Below are positions 1 through 7,268 of a DNA stretch of 9,349 nt, piece by piece. Source of the stretch: Acidobacteriota bacterium (lineage in GTDB: Bacteria > Acidobacteriota > HRBIN11). The DNA lies in contig JANXAA010000059.1 in assembly GCA_025061865.1 (NCBI GenBank), positions 1 to 9,349 on the forward strand, in the 5' to 3' direction. The notes below the pieces were generated by a model. The model searched no databases and was not told the DNA's origin. It saw only the letters and a list, made by a program, of their open reading frames with translations. The translations under genes and the position numbers were made by a program. Numbering within the stretch: the first letter of the stretch is position 1; each line of letters begins with the position of its first letter.

Positions 1-963
1 ATGATCCGGCAGATGCTGGACTTTGCTCGGAAAACCGTCGCTGAGCGGAGGCCCCTAAACATGGTTACCTTCCTACGCGACTATGCGACGTTCATCCGCC
101 GGGTCCTCCCGGAAAACATCGAGATTCGGGTCGAGGTCGAGACCGGCGACGCCTGGGTTTGGGGCAATGAGACCCAGATCCATCAGGCTCTTACAAACCT
201 GGCTGTCAATGCTCGGGATGCCATGTTGGCGGGCGGTCGGTTGACTTTCCGGCTGACCCGTATTGAAGTCTTGCCCGATTGGGAACCGCCCCTGCCCGGC
301 ATGGTACCGGGGTCCTGGGTCGGCCTTGAAGTAACCGATACGGGCATCGGGATCCTGCCGGAGGTCCTGCCCCACATTTTTGAGCCCTTCTTTACGACCA
401 AGCGGCCGGGCCATGGGACGGGCTTGGGCCTAGCGCAGGTGTACGGCATCGTCCAACAACACGGGGGCCACATCGGCGTCCGGAGCTGCCCCGGGGTCGG
501 GACAAGGTTTATCATTTACCTGCCTTACTACGTGCCCGAGGGTCAGGCCGAGGTCGAGAAGAGAGCCTCCACCAAGACTGCCGAATTCCACGGGACTGTC
601 CTGCTGGTCGAAGACGAGCCCAAGGTCCTGGAGACGACCCGGGACATGTTGGAGTCCCTGGGGTTTCGGGTGCTGGCCACGACCAATCCAGTCGAGGCCC
701 TACGATTGTACGAAGCCCATCGGCCGGAAATCACTCTGGTCTTGTCGGACACCATTATGCCGGAGATGAGTGGGCCCGAGCTCCTGAAATTCCTGCGGGC
801 CCGGGACCCGGACGTCCGGTTCGTTTTCATGAGCTTCCATCCCTTAGGGAACGCACGTGGACCTTGGGCCGAGGTCGACGTCCCCTGGGTCCAGAAACCC
901 TTCTGTCGAGACGACTTGGTGCAGGTGCTCCAGCAGGCCCTGAGCCGGATAGGGAAGGCGTGA
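1..963 (+). CDS. Hybrid sensor histidine kinase with C-terminal receiver domain (5' partial)
   Basis: This is the C-terminal 320 residues of a two-component hybrid kinase, which autophosphorylates on His and passes the phosphate to an Asp. The first ~25 residues (MLDFARK then RPL) look like the second helix of a HisKA dimerisation domain. The real start, the sensor domains and the H-box therefore lie upstream, and the ATG at position 1 is an internal Met. The HATPase_c domain is intact: N-box NLAVNARDA with Asn70, G1 box DTGIGI at 113-118, F-box FEPFFTTK at 127-134 and G2 box GTGLGL at 139-143. A receiver domain follows a short linker: acidic residues VEDE at 203-206, phospho-acceptor Asp250 in SDTIMPEMSG, a switch Ser in FMSF, and Lys299 in QKPF. 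The catalytic residues visible are all present. The signal sensed is unknown, and no separate DNA-binding response regulator is seen here. The next gene starts 115 bp downstream. Confidence 0.93.
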   Translation: MIRQMLDFARKTVAERRPLNMVTFLRDYATFIRRVLPENIEIRVEVETGDAWVWGNETQIHQALTNLAVNARDAMLAGGRLTFRLTRIEVLPDWEPPLPGMVPGSWVGLEVTDTGIGILPEVLPHIFEPFFTTKRPGHGTGLGLAQVYGIVQQHGGHIGVRSCPGVGTRFIIYLPYYVPEGQAEVEKRASTKTAEFHGTVLLVEDEPKVLETTRDMLESLGFRVLATTNPVEALRLYEAHRPEITLVLSDTIMPEMSGPELLKFLRARDPDVRFVFMSFHPLGNARGPWAEVDVPWVQKPFCRDDLVQVLQQALSRIGKA

Positions 964-1016
964 TGCGGGATAAGGTCCCAAGATAAGCGTTTGGTCGACC
1001 TCTGTTAAGAGTCGGG

Positions 1017-1067
1017 ACCCCGCACCCGAAACTGAGACCTTTCATCTTTCATCTGTATCTTGCATCT
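1017..1067 (+). repeat. Short degenerate repeats in the leader of the Lol-type gene
   Basis: The 115-bp gap before the permease start holds an ACCCCGCACCCGAAACTG stretch (1017-1034). It is followed by a degenerate TTTCATC-like tract (ctttcatctttcatctgtatcttgcatct, in overlapping units) from about 1039 to 1067. A similar ACCCG-type stretch precedes the aminotransferase gene. No clear promoter or terminator was recognised in this gap, so co-transcription with the kinase remains possible. Function unknown; the repeats are seen directly, any role is inference. Confidence 0.35.
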
Positions 1068-1078
1068 CGGGGGCATCA

Positions 1079-2296
1079 ATGCACTGGCCGGCATGGGTCG
1101 CATGGCGTCTGGTCCGGAGCCGCGCCGGGCGGCTCCTCACGCTGACGGGCTGGGCGGCCGTCACGGGGGTGTTCCTGGGCGTCGCGGCCTTGGTCATCGC
1201 CATGGCCCTGATGACGGGATTCCAGCAAGACCTGAAGGCGAAGCTCCTGGGTGGGATTCCTCACGTGACCCTGACGGGCCTGAGGCCCGAGAGCCTACAG
1301 GCGGTCCTGGGCCGACTCGATGAGGTCCGGCGCTTGCCCACCGTCCGCAGCGTCTTTCCGACTGTATATGCCCAGGGCTTGTTGGTCAGTCCTTACGGGA
1401 GCACAGGCGTCCTTATCAAAGGCGTGCCCTCGGAAGCCCGGTCGGATATCCCCGTATTGACTCGCCTCGTCGGCGGCCGATGGGACCGTCTGACGGCCCA
1501 GGACGGCGTCGCCGTCGGACGCGGCTTAGCCCAGCGGTTGGGCGTTTGGGCCGGGGACAGCGTTCGTCTCGTAATCCCCGACAGTATAGCGTCCCCGATG
1601 GGACTCCTTCCACGCCTCCGGCGGGTCTACGTGGCCGCCGTCTTTCAATCAGACATGTATGAGTTCGACAATACATGGGTCTTTATGCACGTCGACCTGG
1701 CCCGTCGCCTGTTTCAGCCTTCGGGCGGAGCGTCGGCCGTCGAGCTCATGCTGGACGACGTCGACCGGGCTCCTCAGGTCGCCCGCCAGGCCGCCGAGCG
1801 GTTCCGGGACGTCGGCGTCGTGACGGAGACCTGGATGGACCAAAACCGGGCCCTCTTTGCGGCCCTCCAGTTGGAGAAATGGATGCTCTTTGCGGCCATC
1901 ACACTGATCGTCGTCGTGGCGTCCTTCAATATCATCACGCACTTGGCCCTGATGGTCCATGAGAAGCGAAGCCGGATCGCTATGATGATGGCGATGGGGG
2001 CCGAAGGACGGGCCATCCAGCGGGTGTTCCTATATCAGGGTCTCGTCCTGGGTCTGACGGGCATCGTCGCCGGCCTCATCGTCGGCGGGACGGCCAGCTT
2101 TGTCTTGGACCATTACCGGCTCATTCGACTTCCGGTAGAGGTCTACTTCATCCCATATTTGCCCTTCCGGCTCCGGTGGCTCGATGTCCTGTGGATCGCC
2201 CTCGTGACAGCCGGGATCGTCCTCCTCGCAGCATGGTTTCCGGCTCGGCAAGTGACCCAGCTCCGACCGACTGAAATCCTGCGGTCTCCCCCCTGA
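1079..2296 (+). CDS. LolC/LolE-family lipoprotein-releasing ABC transporter permease (FtsX/MacB fold)
   Basis: Inner-membrane subunit of the family that, with the ATPase LolD, extracts lipoproteins from the inner membrane for LolA-mediated transfer to the outer membrane. It has 405 residues, matching the ~400-415 usual for LolC/LolE. The topology is the family's: one membrane helix near residues 24-48, a large MacB-like periplasmic domain at about 49-268, then three helices near 269-293, 318-342 and 367-387. The stretch EKRSRIAMMMAMGA (295-308) is the cytoplasmic coupling segment that normally contacts the ATPase. VYFIPYLPFRLRWLDV (355-370) closely resembles the LolC/E signature before the last helix, and the end LRPTEILR is typical FtsX. 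The ATG at 1079 follows a GGGGG run (1069-1073) at 5-nt spacing and gives a sensible N-terminus. No LolD gene or second permease lies in the window, so the partner must be elsewhere. LolC versus LolE cannot be settled, and the protein may act as a homodimer. Confidence 0.9.
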   Translation: MHWPAWVAWRLVRSRAGRLLTLTGWAAVTGVFLGVAALVIAMALMTGFQQDLKAKLLGGIPHVTLTGLRPESLQAVLGRLDEVRRLPTVRSVFPTVYAQGLLVSPYGSTGVLIKGVPSEARSDIPVLTRLVGGRWDRLTAQDGVAVGRGLAQRLGVWAGDSVRLVIPDSIASPMGLLPRLRRVYVAAVFQSDMYEFDNTWVFMHVDLARRLFQPSGGASAVELMLDDVDRAPQVARQAAERFRDVGVVTETWMDQNRALFAALQLEKWMLFAAITLIVVVASFNIITHLALMVHEKRSRIAMMMAMGAEGRAIQRVFLYQGLVLGLTGIVAGLIVGGTASFVLDHYRLIRLPVEVYFIPYLPFRLRWLDVLWIALVTAGIVLLAAWFPARQVTQLRPTEILRSPP

Positions 2297-2306
2297 CGAG
2301 ACGAAA

Positions 2307-2351
2307 GTCCCGGCCCAACACCTGATATTCTCAGAGACCTCCTACCGGGAC
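2307..2351. terminator. Inverted repeat at the convergent gene ends, possible bidirectional terminator
   Basis: GTCCCGG at 2307-2313 is perfectly complementary to CCGGGAC at 2345-2351. The 31-nt interval contains a small CTGA/TCAG stem (2322-2334). The right arm lies inside the last codons of the AmpG-like gene, and the left arm lies 11 bp after the Lol gene stop. No T-run follows on either strand, so a classical intrinsic terminator is not supported. Location between convergent genes is the main argument. Confidence 0.3.
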
Positions 2352-3562
2352 GTGGCGCCCGGCACCTGGGGCCCCGTGACCCACGGTCGTACGAACGGAA
2401 GTAGGGCAAAGGCCGGTAAGGCCAGGATGAATGTCACGGCAAAGTACGGGCTGTAACCCAGATGGGCAGCGCCGACCCCCGAGAGGGCCGAGACGAGCGT
2501 GCGGGGAAGGCCGAAGAGGGCCGACAGGAGGGCATACTGGGTCGCCGCGTAGCGCTTGTCGCACACGGCCATCAGAAAGGCCAGGAACGCCGCTGTACCC
2601 ATGCCGCCCGTGAATTCCTCGACGACGATGGCCGTCCCGACCCATGCTCGCGTGCGATCCCAAGCCGCATATGCATACAGTAAGTTCGACAAGGCCTGCA
2701 GGAGACCTAGCTGCCACAGACCCGCAAAGATGCCCCACCGGGACGTCAACCAGCCACCGACCAGGGCGCCCGCCACAGTCATCAACATGCCGAGCGTCCC
2801 TTGCAAGAAGCCAATCTCGGCCAGCGTCAGGCCGGCGTCGACCAGGAAAGGCCGCTTCATGGGGCTCATCGCCTGGTCCCCGAGCTTAAAGAGGAAGATG
2901 AACGCCACGACGTTGTACCATCCCGGCCGCTGAAAGAACCCCTTGAGGAGTGCTCGAGCCGACGGGCGGTCACCCGCATCTTCACCTCGGGAGGCGAACG
3001 GATTCGGTGCCCGCAGGGTCAGCAGGGCCAGGAGCACAAATAGTCCGGCGGCGACCTGGCTCGTCACGGACCATCCCCACCGGCCGGCCAGGACGACGAG
3101 GGCGCCCCCGGCGACGATCAGGGCGACCCGGTAGGCGGTTACCCGGACGCCATTCGCCAGACCCATCTCCCGGGCTTCCAAGAGTTGGATGCTGTATGCG
3201 TCAATCGCGATGTCCTGGGTGGCCGACAGGACTGTGAGACCGATGACGGTCGCCCAGAGGGCCCAGTGAGCCTCCGTCAGGCCCGACCAGGGGAAGAGGC
3301 CGAACAGAACGGCCAGTAAAACCTGGCATCCCACAATCCAGTATTTCCGCCGCCCCCACAGGTCGACTAGGGGCGCCCAAGCGAACTTATACGTCCAGGC
3401 CAGCCCCGTCAGATGAAAGAGGCCAATCGTCTCGAGTCGAAACCCGGCCCGCCGGAGGGCGACCGGGATGACTTCGTTGACGAATCCGAAGGGGAAGCCC
3501 TCGGCAAAGTACAGGAGGGCTACCCACGGGAGCTTCCGTCGGAGCGGTGGTGTCGTCGACAT
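2342..3562 (-). CDS. ampG: AmpG-like muropeptide MFS permease
   Basis: Major facilitator of the AmpG/PAT type, predicted to import anhydro-muropeptides from periplasm to cytoplasm for peptidoglycan recycling. From the chosen start it has 406 residues and about 12 hydrophobic segments. Family signatures are clear: FAEGFPFGFV in helix 1 (19-28), YKFAWAPLVD (58-67) and the helix-4 motif SATQDIAIDAY (113-123) with Asp117 and Asp121. Also present are GDQAMSPMKRPFLVD (228-242) and, strongest, EEFTGGMGTAAFLAFLM (315-331) followed by CDKRYAATQYALLSAL. These match AmpG rather than drug-efflux MFS proteins. I prefer the ATG at 3562 because the protein then begins just before the first helix. An in-frame ATG at 3628 would add 22 residues of unremarkable sequence, and neither start has a clean Shine-Dalgarno. 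The gene converges on the Lol permease. No amidase, NagZ or beta-lactamase regulator adjoins it. The exact substrate is inferred from family. Confidence 0.87.
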   Translation of the reverse strand: MSTTPPLRRKLPWVALLYFAEGFPFGFVNEVIPVALRRAGFRLETIGLFHLTGLAWTYKFAWAPLVDLWGRRKYWIVGCQVLLAVLFGLFPWSGLTEAHWALWATVIGLTVLSATQDIAIDAYSIQLLEAREMGLANGVRVTAYRVALIVAGGALVVLAGRWGWSVTSQVAAGLFVLLALLTLRAPNPFASRGEDAGDRPSARALLKGFFQRPGWYNVVAFIFLFKLGDQAMSPMKRPFLVDAGLTLAEIGFLQGTLGMLMTVAGALVGGWLTSRWGIFAGLWQLGLLQALSNLLYAYAAWDRTRAWVGTAIVVEEFTGGMGTAAFLAFLMAVCDKRYAATQYALLSALFGLPRTLVSALSGVGAAHLGYSPYFAVTFILALPAFALLPFVRPWVTGPQVPGATSR

Positions 3563-3707
3563 CCAACCGTCCAGTGAAATCAGGATGGCAGGGTGCGGGA
3601 CAAGGGTCTTGGCCGTACAAAAGGCCATCCCTCGAGACGCCCGCCGTCATACGGACGTTTCGGCACGGACATCGGGCATGCTATAGCAGCAGGCTGTGCG
3701 CACGTCG

Positions 3708-3738
3708 ATTATACTCCATACCCAGCTCCTATCGTCCA
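3708..3738 (-). promoter_or_regulatory. Candidate promoter for the AmpG-like gene
   Basis: On the minus strand there is a perfect TATAAT at 3713-3708. The best upstream hexamer is TGGACG (3738-3733), matching TTGACA at four of six positions but at a long 19-bp spacing. It would start transcription near 3701 and give a ~140-nt leader. The -10 is convincing; the -35 is weak. Confidence 0.35.
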
Positions 3739-3739
3739 T

Positions 3740-3768
3740 TTGAGATTCTTGGCCGGCCTATCGATAAT
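3740..3768 (+). promoter_or_regulatory. Sigma-70-type promoter for the aminotransferase gene
   Basis: TTGAGA (3740-3745, five of six to consensus) is followed after exactly 17 bp by GATAAT (3763-3768, five of six). Transcription should start near 3775, leaving a leader of about 125 nt before the ATG at 3899. The spacing and both hexamers make this the best promoter in the window. The leader contains the ACCCG-type repeats described separately. Confidence 0.6.
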
Positions 3769-3837
3769 GGAGCCGCTTCTAATCGTACGAGGGAGGATGG
3801 CCAGATAAGGTCGGCATCCATCGAGTTAGCAGGCGTT

Positions 3838-3885
3838 GCCGACACCGGATACCCGGCACCCGACACCTAATCAAAAAATCAAAAC
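3838..3885 (+). repeat. ACCCG-type and ATCAAAA short repeats in the aminotransferase leader
   Basis: From 3838 to 3868 the sequence repeats ACCGG/ACCCGG/ACCCG units with a 7-9 bp period, and ends in ACCCGGCACCCGACACCT (3851-3868). It then changes abruptly to an A-rich direct repeat, aatcaaaaaatcaaaaca. The ACCCG part matches 1017-1034 in front of the Lol-type gene at about 14 of 18 positions. Role unknown; it lies between promoter and ribosome binding site, so it would be transcribed. Confidence 0.45.
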
Positions 3886-3898
3886 AGGAGCAGGGCCT

Positions 3899-5089
3899 AT
3901 GCGCATTGCCGAACGAATGAGTCGACTGGGGACGGAGACGGCCTTTGAGGTCCTGGCCGCCGCCCGTCTCTTGGAAGCCCAGGGCCGGGACATCGTGCAC
4001 TTAGAAATCGGAGAGCCCGACTTCCCGACGCCCGACTTCATTATCGAGGCGGCCTATCGAGCCATGCGAGAGGGCCAAACTCACTACGGCCCGGCCGCTG
4101 GCCTGGCGGACCTGCGGGAGGCCCTCGCCGAACACGTGAGCCGGACCCGCCAGGTCGAGGTCTCACTCGAGCAAGTCGTCATCACGCCGGGGGCAAAACC
4201 CATCATTTTCTATTCGGTCCTGGCCTTGATCGAAAAGGGCGACGAGGTCATCCTCCCGGACCCCGGCTTTCCCATCTATGAGTCGGTCGTGCGCTTTGCC
4301 GAGGGCGTCCCCGTGATGGTTCCCTTGCGGGAGCGGCTCGGGTTCCGCTGGGACCTGGATGAACTCCGGGCGGCCGTCACGCCCCGCACCCGCATGATCA
4401 TCCTGAATTCACCTCACAACCCGACGGGCGCCGTCCTGACAGAGGAGGACCTCCACGGGATCGCCGAGCTGGCCCTTCGGCACGACCTGATCGTCCTGGC
4501 CGACGAGATCTACTCAGAAATCCTGTACGAAGGGACCCACAAGAGCATCCTGTCCATCCCGGGGATGGCCGAGCGGACGATCCTACTGGACGGCTTCTCG
4601 AAGACCTTCGCCATGACGGGCTGGCGCCTGGGATACGGCGTCATGCCCGTCGGATTGGCGCCCCACGTCATCCGGCTGGTCATCAACAGTGTGTCCTGTA
4701 CGGCGACGTTCACCCAGTGGGCCGGTCTAGCCGCCCTACGGGGACCCCATGACGAAGTCCGTCAGATGGTCGAGGCCTTTCGAAAGCGCCGGGATTTCAT
4801 CGTCGACGGCCTGAATCGCATCGAGGGCATCACGTGTCACCGACCTCAAGGGGCCTTCTACGTGTTCCCGAACGTGCAGGCCCTGGGCCTGCGGAGTGGG
4901 GCCTTGGCGACGAAACTCTTGCGGGAATACGGCGTGGCCGTCCTGTCGGGGACGGCCTTTGGAGCGGCCGGCGAGGGCTACCTGCGGATCTCGTACGCCG
5001 CTAGCCTGGAGGCCCTCCAGAAAGGCCTGGAACGTATCCGCCAGGCCGCCCGGGACTTGCGCGTCCATGGGTCATCGACGGGGTCATGA
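3899..5089 (+). CDS. PLP-dependent class I/II aminotransferase (aspartate aminotransferase-like)
   Basis: Fold-type I pyridoxal-phosphate enzyme, predicted to move an amino group between an amino acid and a 2-oxo acid in the cytoplasm. With the ATG at 3899 it has 396 residues, the usual length. An AGGAG (3886-3890) sits 8 nt upstream, so this start is preferred over a TTG at 3836 in the same frame. Key residues by motif: Asn174 in NSPHNPTG, Asp202 and Tyr205 in ADEIYSE, Schiff-base Lys235 in DGFSKTFAMTGWRLGY, phosphate-binding Arg243, and carboxylate-binding Arg363 in YLRISYA. The N-terminal EIGEPDFPTP and YGPAAGLADLREA blocks are also typical of the aspartate/aromatic aminotransferase subgroup I. 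The block ITPGAKPIIFYSVLAL (95-110) is normal for this broad group. Substrate cannot be read from sequence; aspartate is the default guess. It has its own promoter and is followed by a minus-strand gene, so it is probably monocistronic. Confidence 0.93.
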   Translation: MRIAERMSRLGTETAFEVLAAARLLEAQGRDIVHLEIGEPDFPTPDFIIEAAYRAMREGQTHYGPAAGLADLREALAEHVSRTRQVEVSLEQVVITPGAKPIIFYSVLALIEKGDEVILPDPGFPIYESVVRFAEGVPVMVPLRERLGFRWDLDELRAAVTPRTRMIILNSPHNPTGAVLTEEDLHGIAELALRHDLIVLADEIYSEILYEGTHKSILSIPGMAERTILLDGFSKTFAMTGWRLGYGVMPVGLAPHVIRLVINSVSCTATFTQWAGLAALRGPHDEVRQMVEAFRKRRDFIVDGLNRIEGITCHRPQGAFYVFPNVQALGLRSGALATKLLREYGVAVLSGTAFGAAGEGYLRISYAASLEALQKGLERIRQAARDLRVHGSSTGS

Positions 5090-5203
5090 GCCACCATCCA
5101 GGCGTCAAGGAGGTCCTCCGCCCTTCGGAAACGCCGCCATCCCATGGGGGAGCTGATCTGACGTCGTCCGCCCCTTTCCAAGAAGCCAGAGACCTAAAGC
5201 GGC

Positions 5204-7099
5204 TCACCGGCGGGACGGTGCTGGGACCTCGCACACGACACAGACGCCCAGGGGTGGCTCCGTCTCGACTCGGTAGACGCCCTTCTCCTCCTGCAGGGGC
5301 TCGACGACCGAGGCCCGACTCCCCTCCCGAAAGACCGTGATCCCCTTACAGCCCAGTTTCCAGGCTTTCCAGTAGAGACGCTCGACGGTCGAGACCGGTG
5401 TGTCCTCCGGGAGGTTCACGGTCGACGAGATGCTCTGGTCCACGTGCCGCTGGGCGACAGCCTGAAGCTCGACCCGGGCTTCGGGGTCGATTTGATGAGC
5501 CGTCACGAAGGCCGGCGGCAGGGGACTCGAAGCCCCGTACACCTGCCGGTACTGACGGACTAACGGATGTTCGACTGCGTATGCCTGGCCCGCCACGTGC
5601 CGCAAGTACCGCAGGGCAAAGATCGGCTCGATGCCGCTAGACGTCCCGGCCAGGATCGAGATCGACCCCGTCGGGGCTATGGCCAGCAGGGCACAGTTCC
5701 GCAGGCCATGCCGTCGAAGGCCCTGCCGGATGGGTCCTGGGAGCTCCTGGATATAAGGACTCCTCTCGTGGTGTCGAGCGTTAAAGGCCGGAAAGGGACC
5801 CTTCTCCCGCCCCAGGTCGATACTGGCCTGATAGGCGGCTTTCTTGACGAACGCCAAAATCCGGTCGACCCACTGGATGCACTCGGGCGATCCGTACACG
5901 ACGTTCAGCATGACCATGCAATCGGCCAAGCCCATGAGGCCGAGACCGACCCGGCGGGACCGCTCTGAAGCCCGTCGCTGGGCCCGCAGCGGATGCCGCG
6001 ATGCCCCAGCGTCGATGACGTCGTCCAGAAATCGGATGGCCTGACAGACCGCCTCGGCCAGCCGGTCCCAGTCAAGGTCGGCCTGAGGCGTGAAAGGTGC
6101 CCGTACGAAAGCCGTCAGGTTGATGCTTCCCAAATTGCAGGCCCCGTACGGCTCCATCGGGACCTCGCCACAGACGTTCACGCCCTGGACCGCCATGCCG
6201 TTATACTGCGTCGTCGAACGACGGACGACCTGGTCCCAAAACAGGACTCCTGGCTCGGCCGATGCCCAAGCCGACTCGACGAGCGCTTGCCAAATCTGCC
6301 GGGCTGGAACAAAACGCTCGATAGCTTCGTGAGGCGTCTGAAACCACAGACGGACCCGGCCGTCGTGGGCCAAGGCCTCCATAAAGGCGTCGGAGACCCG
6401 GACCGAAATGTTGGCATTCCGGATATGGCGCCGCTCGGGGTCGTTCTTCGCCGTAATGAACTCCAACACGTCTGGGTGGTCGACCCGAAGCGTGATCATG
6501 AGGGCCCCCCGACGACCCCCGGACGCTCCCATCACGCCCGTCAAGGTCGAAAAGACCTCCATAAAGCTCACGGCCCCAGAGCTCTCCAGACCGGCATTGC
6601 GGACCTTGGCTCCCCGGGGGCGTAAGACGTCCGCGTTCGTCCCGACCCCGCCGCCCATCCCGTACGTCTTGGCCGCCTCGAACATCCAGCGCGTGATCCC
6701 GTAGATGGAATCGGCCTGGATCGGGATGAAATAGCAATTGAACAAAGTCGCCGATCGGGGATTGCTGGCTCCGAATAGGATGCGACCGCCCGGCACGAAC
6801 CGGAAGTCCTCCAAGAGCGCCCAGAACTTCTTTTCCCAGGTCGCCCGGTCCTTCTCGACCCGAGCCATCGTCCGGGCCAGCCGCCGCCACATGAACTCCG
6901 GCGTCGGCTCGAGCCACCGACCCTCCAGGTCCCGGAGAGCATACCGGTAGAGGAAGACCTCGGCCCGGAGCGCATCCCCTTGGAAAAAGGCTTCAGCCCG
7001 GGGCCATGCCTGATCCAAAGTCCAAACGTCCGGCTGCGAAGGCCTCATAAAGTCCGTTCCGTCCACCGGCCTGGGTAGATGGGTAAGAGACGGACCCAT
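5204..7099 (-). CDS. nrdJ: Class II adenosylcobalamin-dependent ribonucleoside-diphosphate reductase
   Basis: Makes deoxyribonucleotides from ribonucleotides using a thiyl radical generated from adenosylcobalamin, without needing oxygen or a radical-carrying small subunit. It has 631 residues, close to the compact Thermotoga-type class II enzymes. Motif positions: Cys122 in FNCYF and Cys321 in YGACNLGSINL form the reducing pair; Cys310 in NVCGE is the predicted thiyl-radical residue, with Asn308 and Glu312 completing the site. The Cys310-to-Cys321 interval of 11 is that of the family. APTGSISILAGTSSGIEP (475-492) is the phosphate-binding loop region. The C-terminal CVVC (620-623) is the likely redox shuttle for thioredoxin. 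There is no N-terminal ATP-cone, so overall activity control by dATP is not expected. No NrdB-like subunit lies nearby, as expected for class II. The start at 7099 follows a G-rich stretch; an internal ATG at 7048 is an alternative. One oddity is Val where NPCGE is usual. Confidence 0.93.
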   Translation of the reverse strand: MGPSLTHLPRPVDGTDFMRPSQPDVWTLDQAWPRAEAFFQGDALRAEVFLYRYALRDLEGRWLEPTPEFMWRRLARTMARVEKDRATWEKKFWALLEDFRFVPGGRILFGASNPRSATLFNCYFIPIQADSIYGITRWMFEAAKTYGMGGGVGTNADVLRPRGAKVRNAGLESSGAVSFMEVFSTLTGVMGASGGRRGALMITLRVDHPDVLEFITAKNDPERRHIRNANISVRVSDAFMEALAHDGRVRLWFQTPHEAIERFVPARQIWQALVESAWASAEPGVLFWDQVVRRSTTQYNGMAVQGVNVCGEVPMEPYGACNLGSINLTAFVRAPFTPQADLDWDRLAEAVCQAIRFLDDVIDAGASRHPLRAQRRASERSRRVGLGLMGLADCMVMLNVVYGSPECIQWVDRILAFVKKAAYQASIDLGREKGPFPAFNARHHERSPYIQELPGPIRQGLRRHGLRNCALLAIAPTGSISILAGTSSGIEPIFALRYLRHVAGQAYAVEHPLVRQYRQVYGASSPLPPAFVTAHQIDPEARVELQAVAQRHVDQSISSTVNLPEDTPVSTVERLYWKAWKLGCKGITVFREGSRASVVEPLQEEKGVYRVETEPPLGVCVVCEVPAPSRR

Positions 7100-7101
7100 A
7101 C

Positions 7102-7131
7102 CCCACCCCGCTCCCTAGAGCGGAGCGTGGG
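7102..7131 (-). promoter_or_regulatory. Hairpin in the reductase leader, next to its start codon
   Basis: CCCAC (7102-7106) plus GCTCC (7110-7114) pair with GGAGC (7122-7126) plus GTGGG (7127-7131). This gives a 10-bp GC-rich stem with a 3-nt bulge and 7-nt loop. Read on the minus strand it ends 2 nt before the ATG at 7099 and contains the only G-rich stretch that could serve as ribosome binding site for that start. It could limit translation, or it may simply be leader structure if the ATG at 7048 is used. Confidence 0.4.
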
Positions 7132-7268
7132 CATTTCCGCCAACCTTCTTAAGGACCCCAACGGGAGGCGGATCGATGCTTCGTTCAAAGATATTCACCG
7201 GACGGTGGAGCCGCCATTGGAGGATTGAGGCTAAGCCTGAGAACCGAAGTCACTGTCGACACTCCCCT

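Larger units (their letters stand above)
3563..3898. other. Divergent intergenic region between AmpG-like gene and aminotransferase
   Basis: About 336 bp with no convincing gene. It holds back-to-back promoter candidates for the two flanking genes near its middle and repeat-rich leader sequence at its right end. Short reading frames crossing it lack ribosome binding sites and family resemblance. If the AmpG-like protein starts at 3628 instead, the left 66 bp are coding. Confidence 0.6.

Noticed and set aside
1..963. Complete short histidine kinase beginning at position 1
   Set aside because: The protein begins in the second helix of the dimerisation domain and lacks the H-box, so the gene must extend left of the window.
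5101..5165. Intrinsic terminator between aminotransferase and reductase (GGAGGTCCTCC dyad at 5109-5119, CCCATGGG nearby)
   Set aside because: The dyad has no room for a loop and no T-run follows; it may just be GC-rich sequence.
5567..6625. Long plus-strand open frames (for example a 210-codon frame at 5993-6625) opposite the reductase
   Set aside because: They are antisense shadows of a strongly conserved coding region, with no recognisable domains and biased Arg/Pro-rich composition.
6201..6917. 238-codon minus-strand frame inside the reductase gene
   Set aside because: It is another frame of the same strand within nrdJ, Gly/Arg-rich and without domain similarity; the nrdJ frame carries all catalytic motifs.
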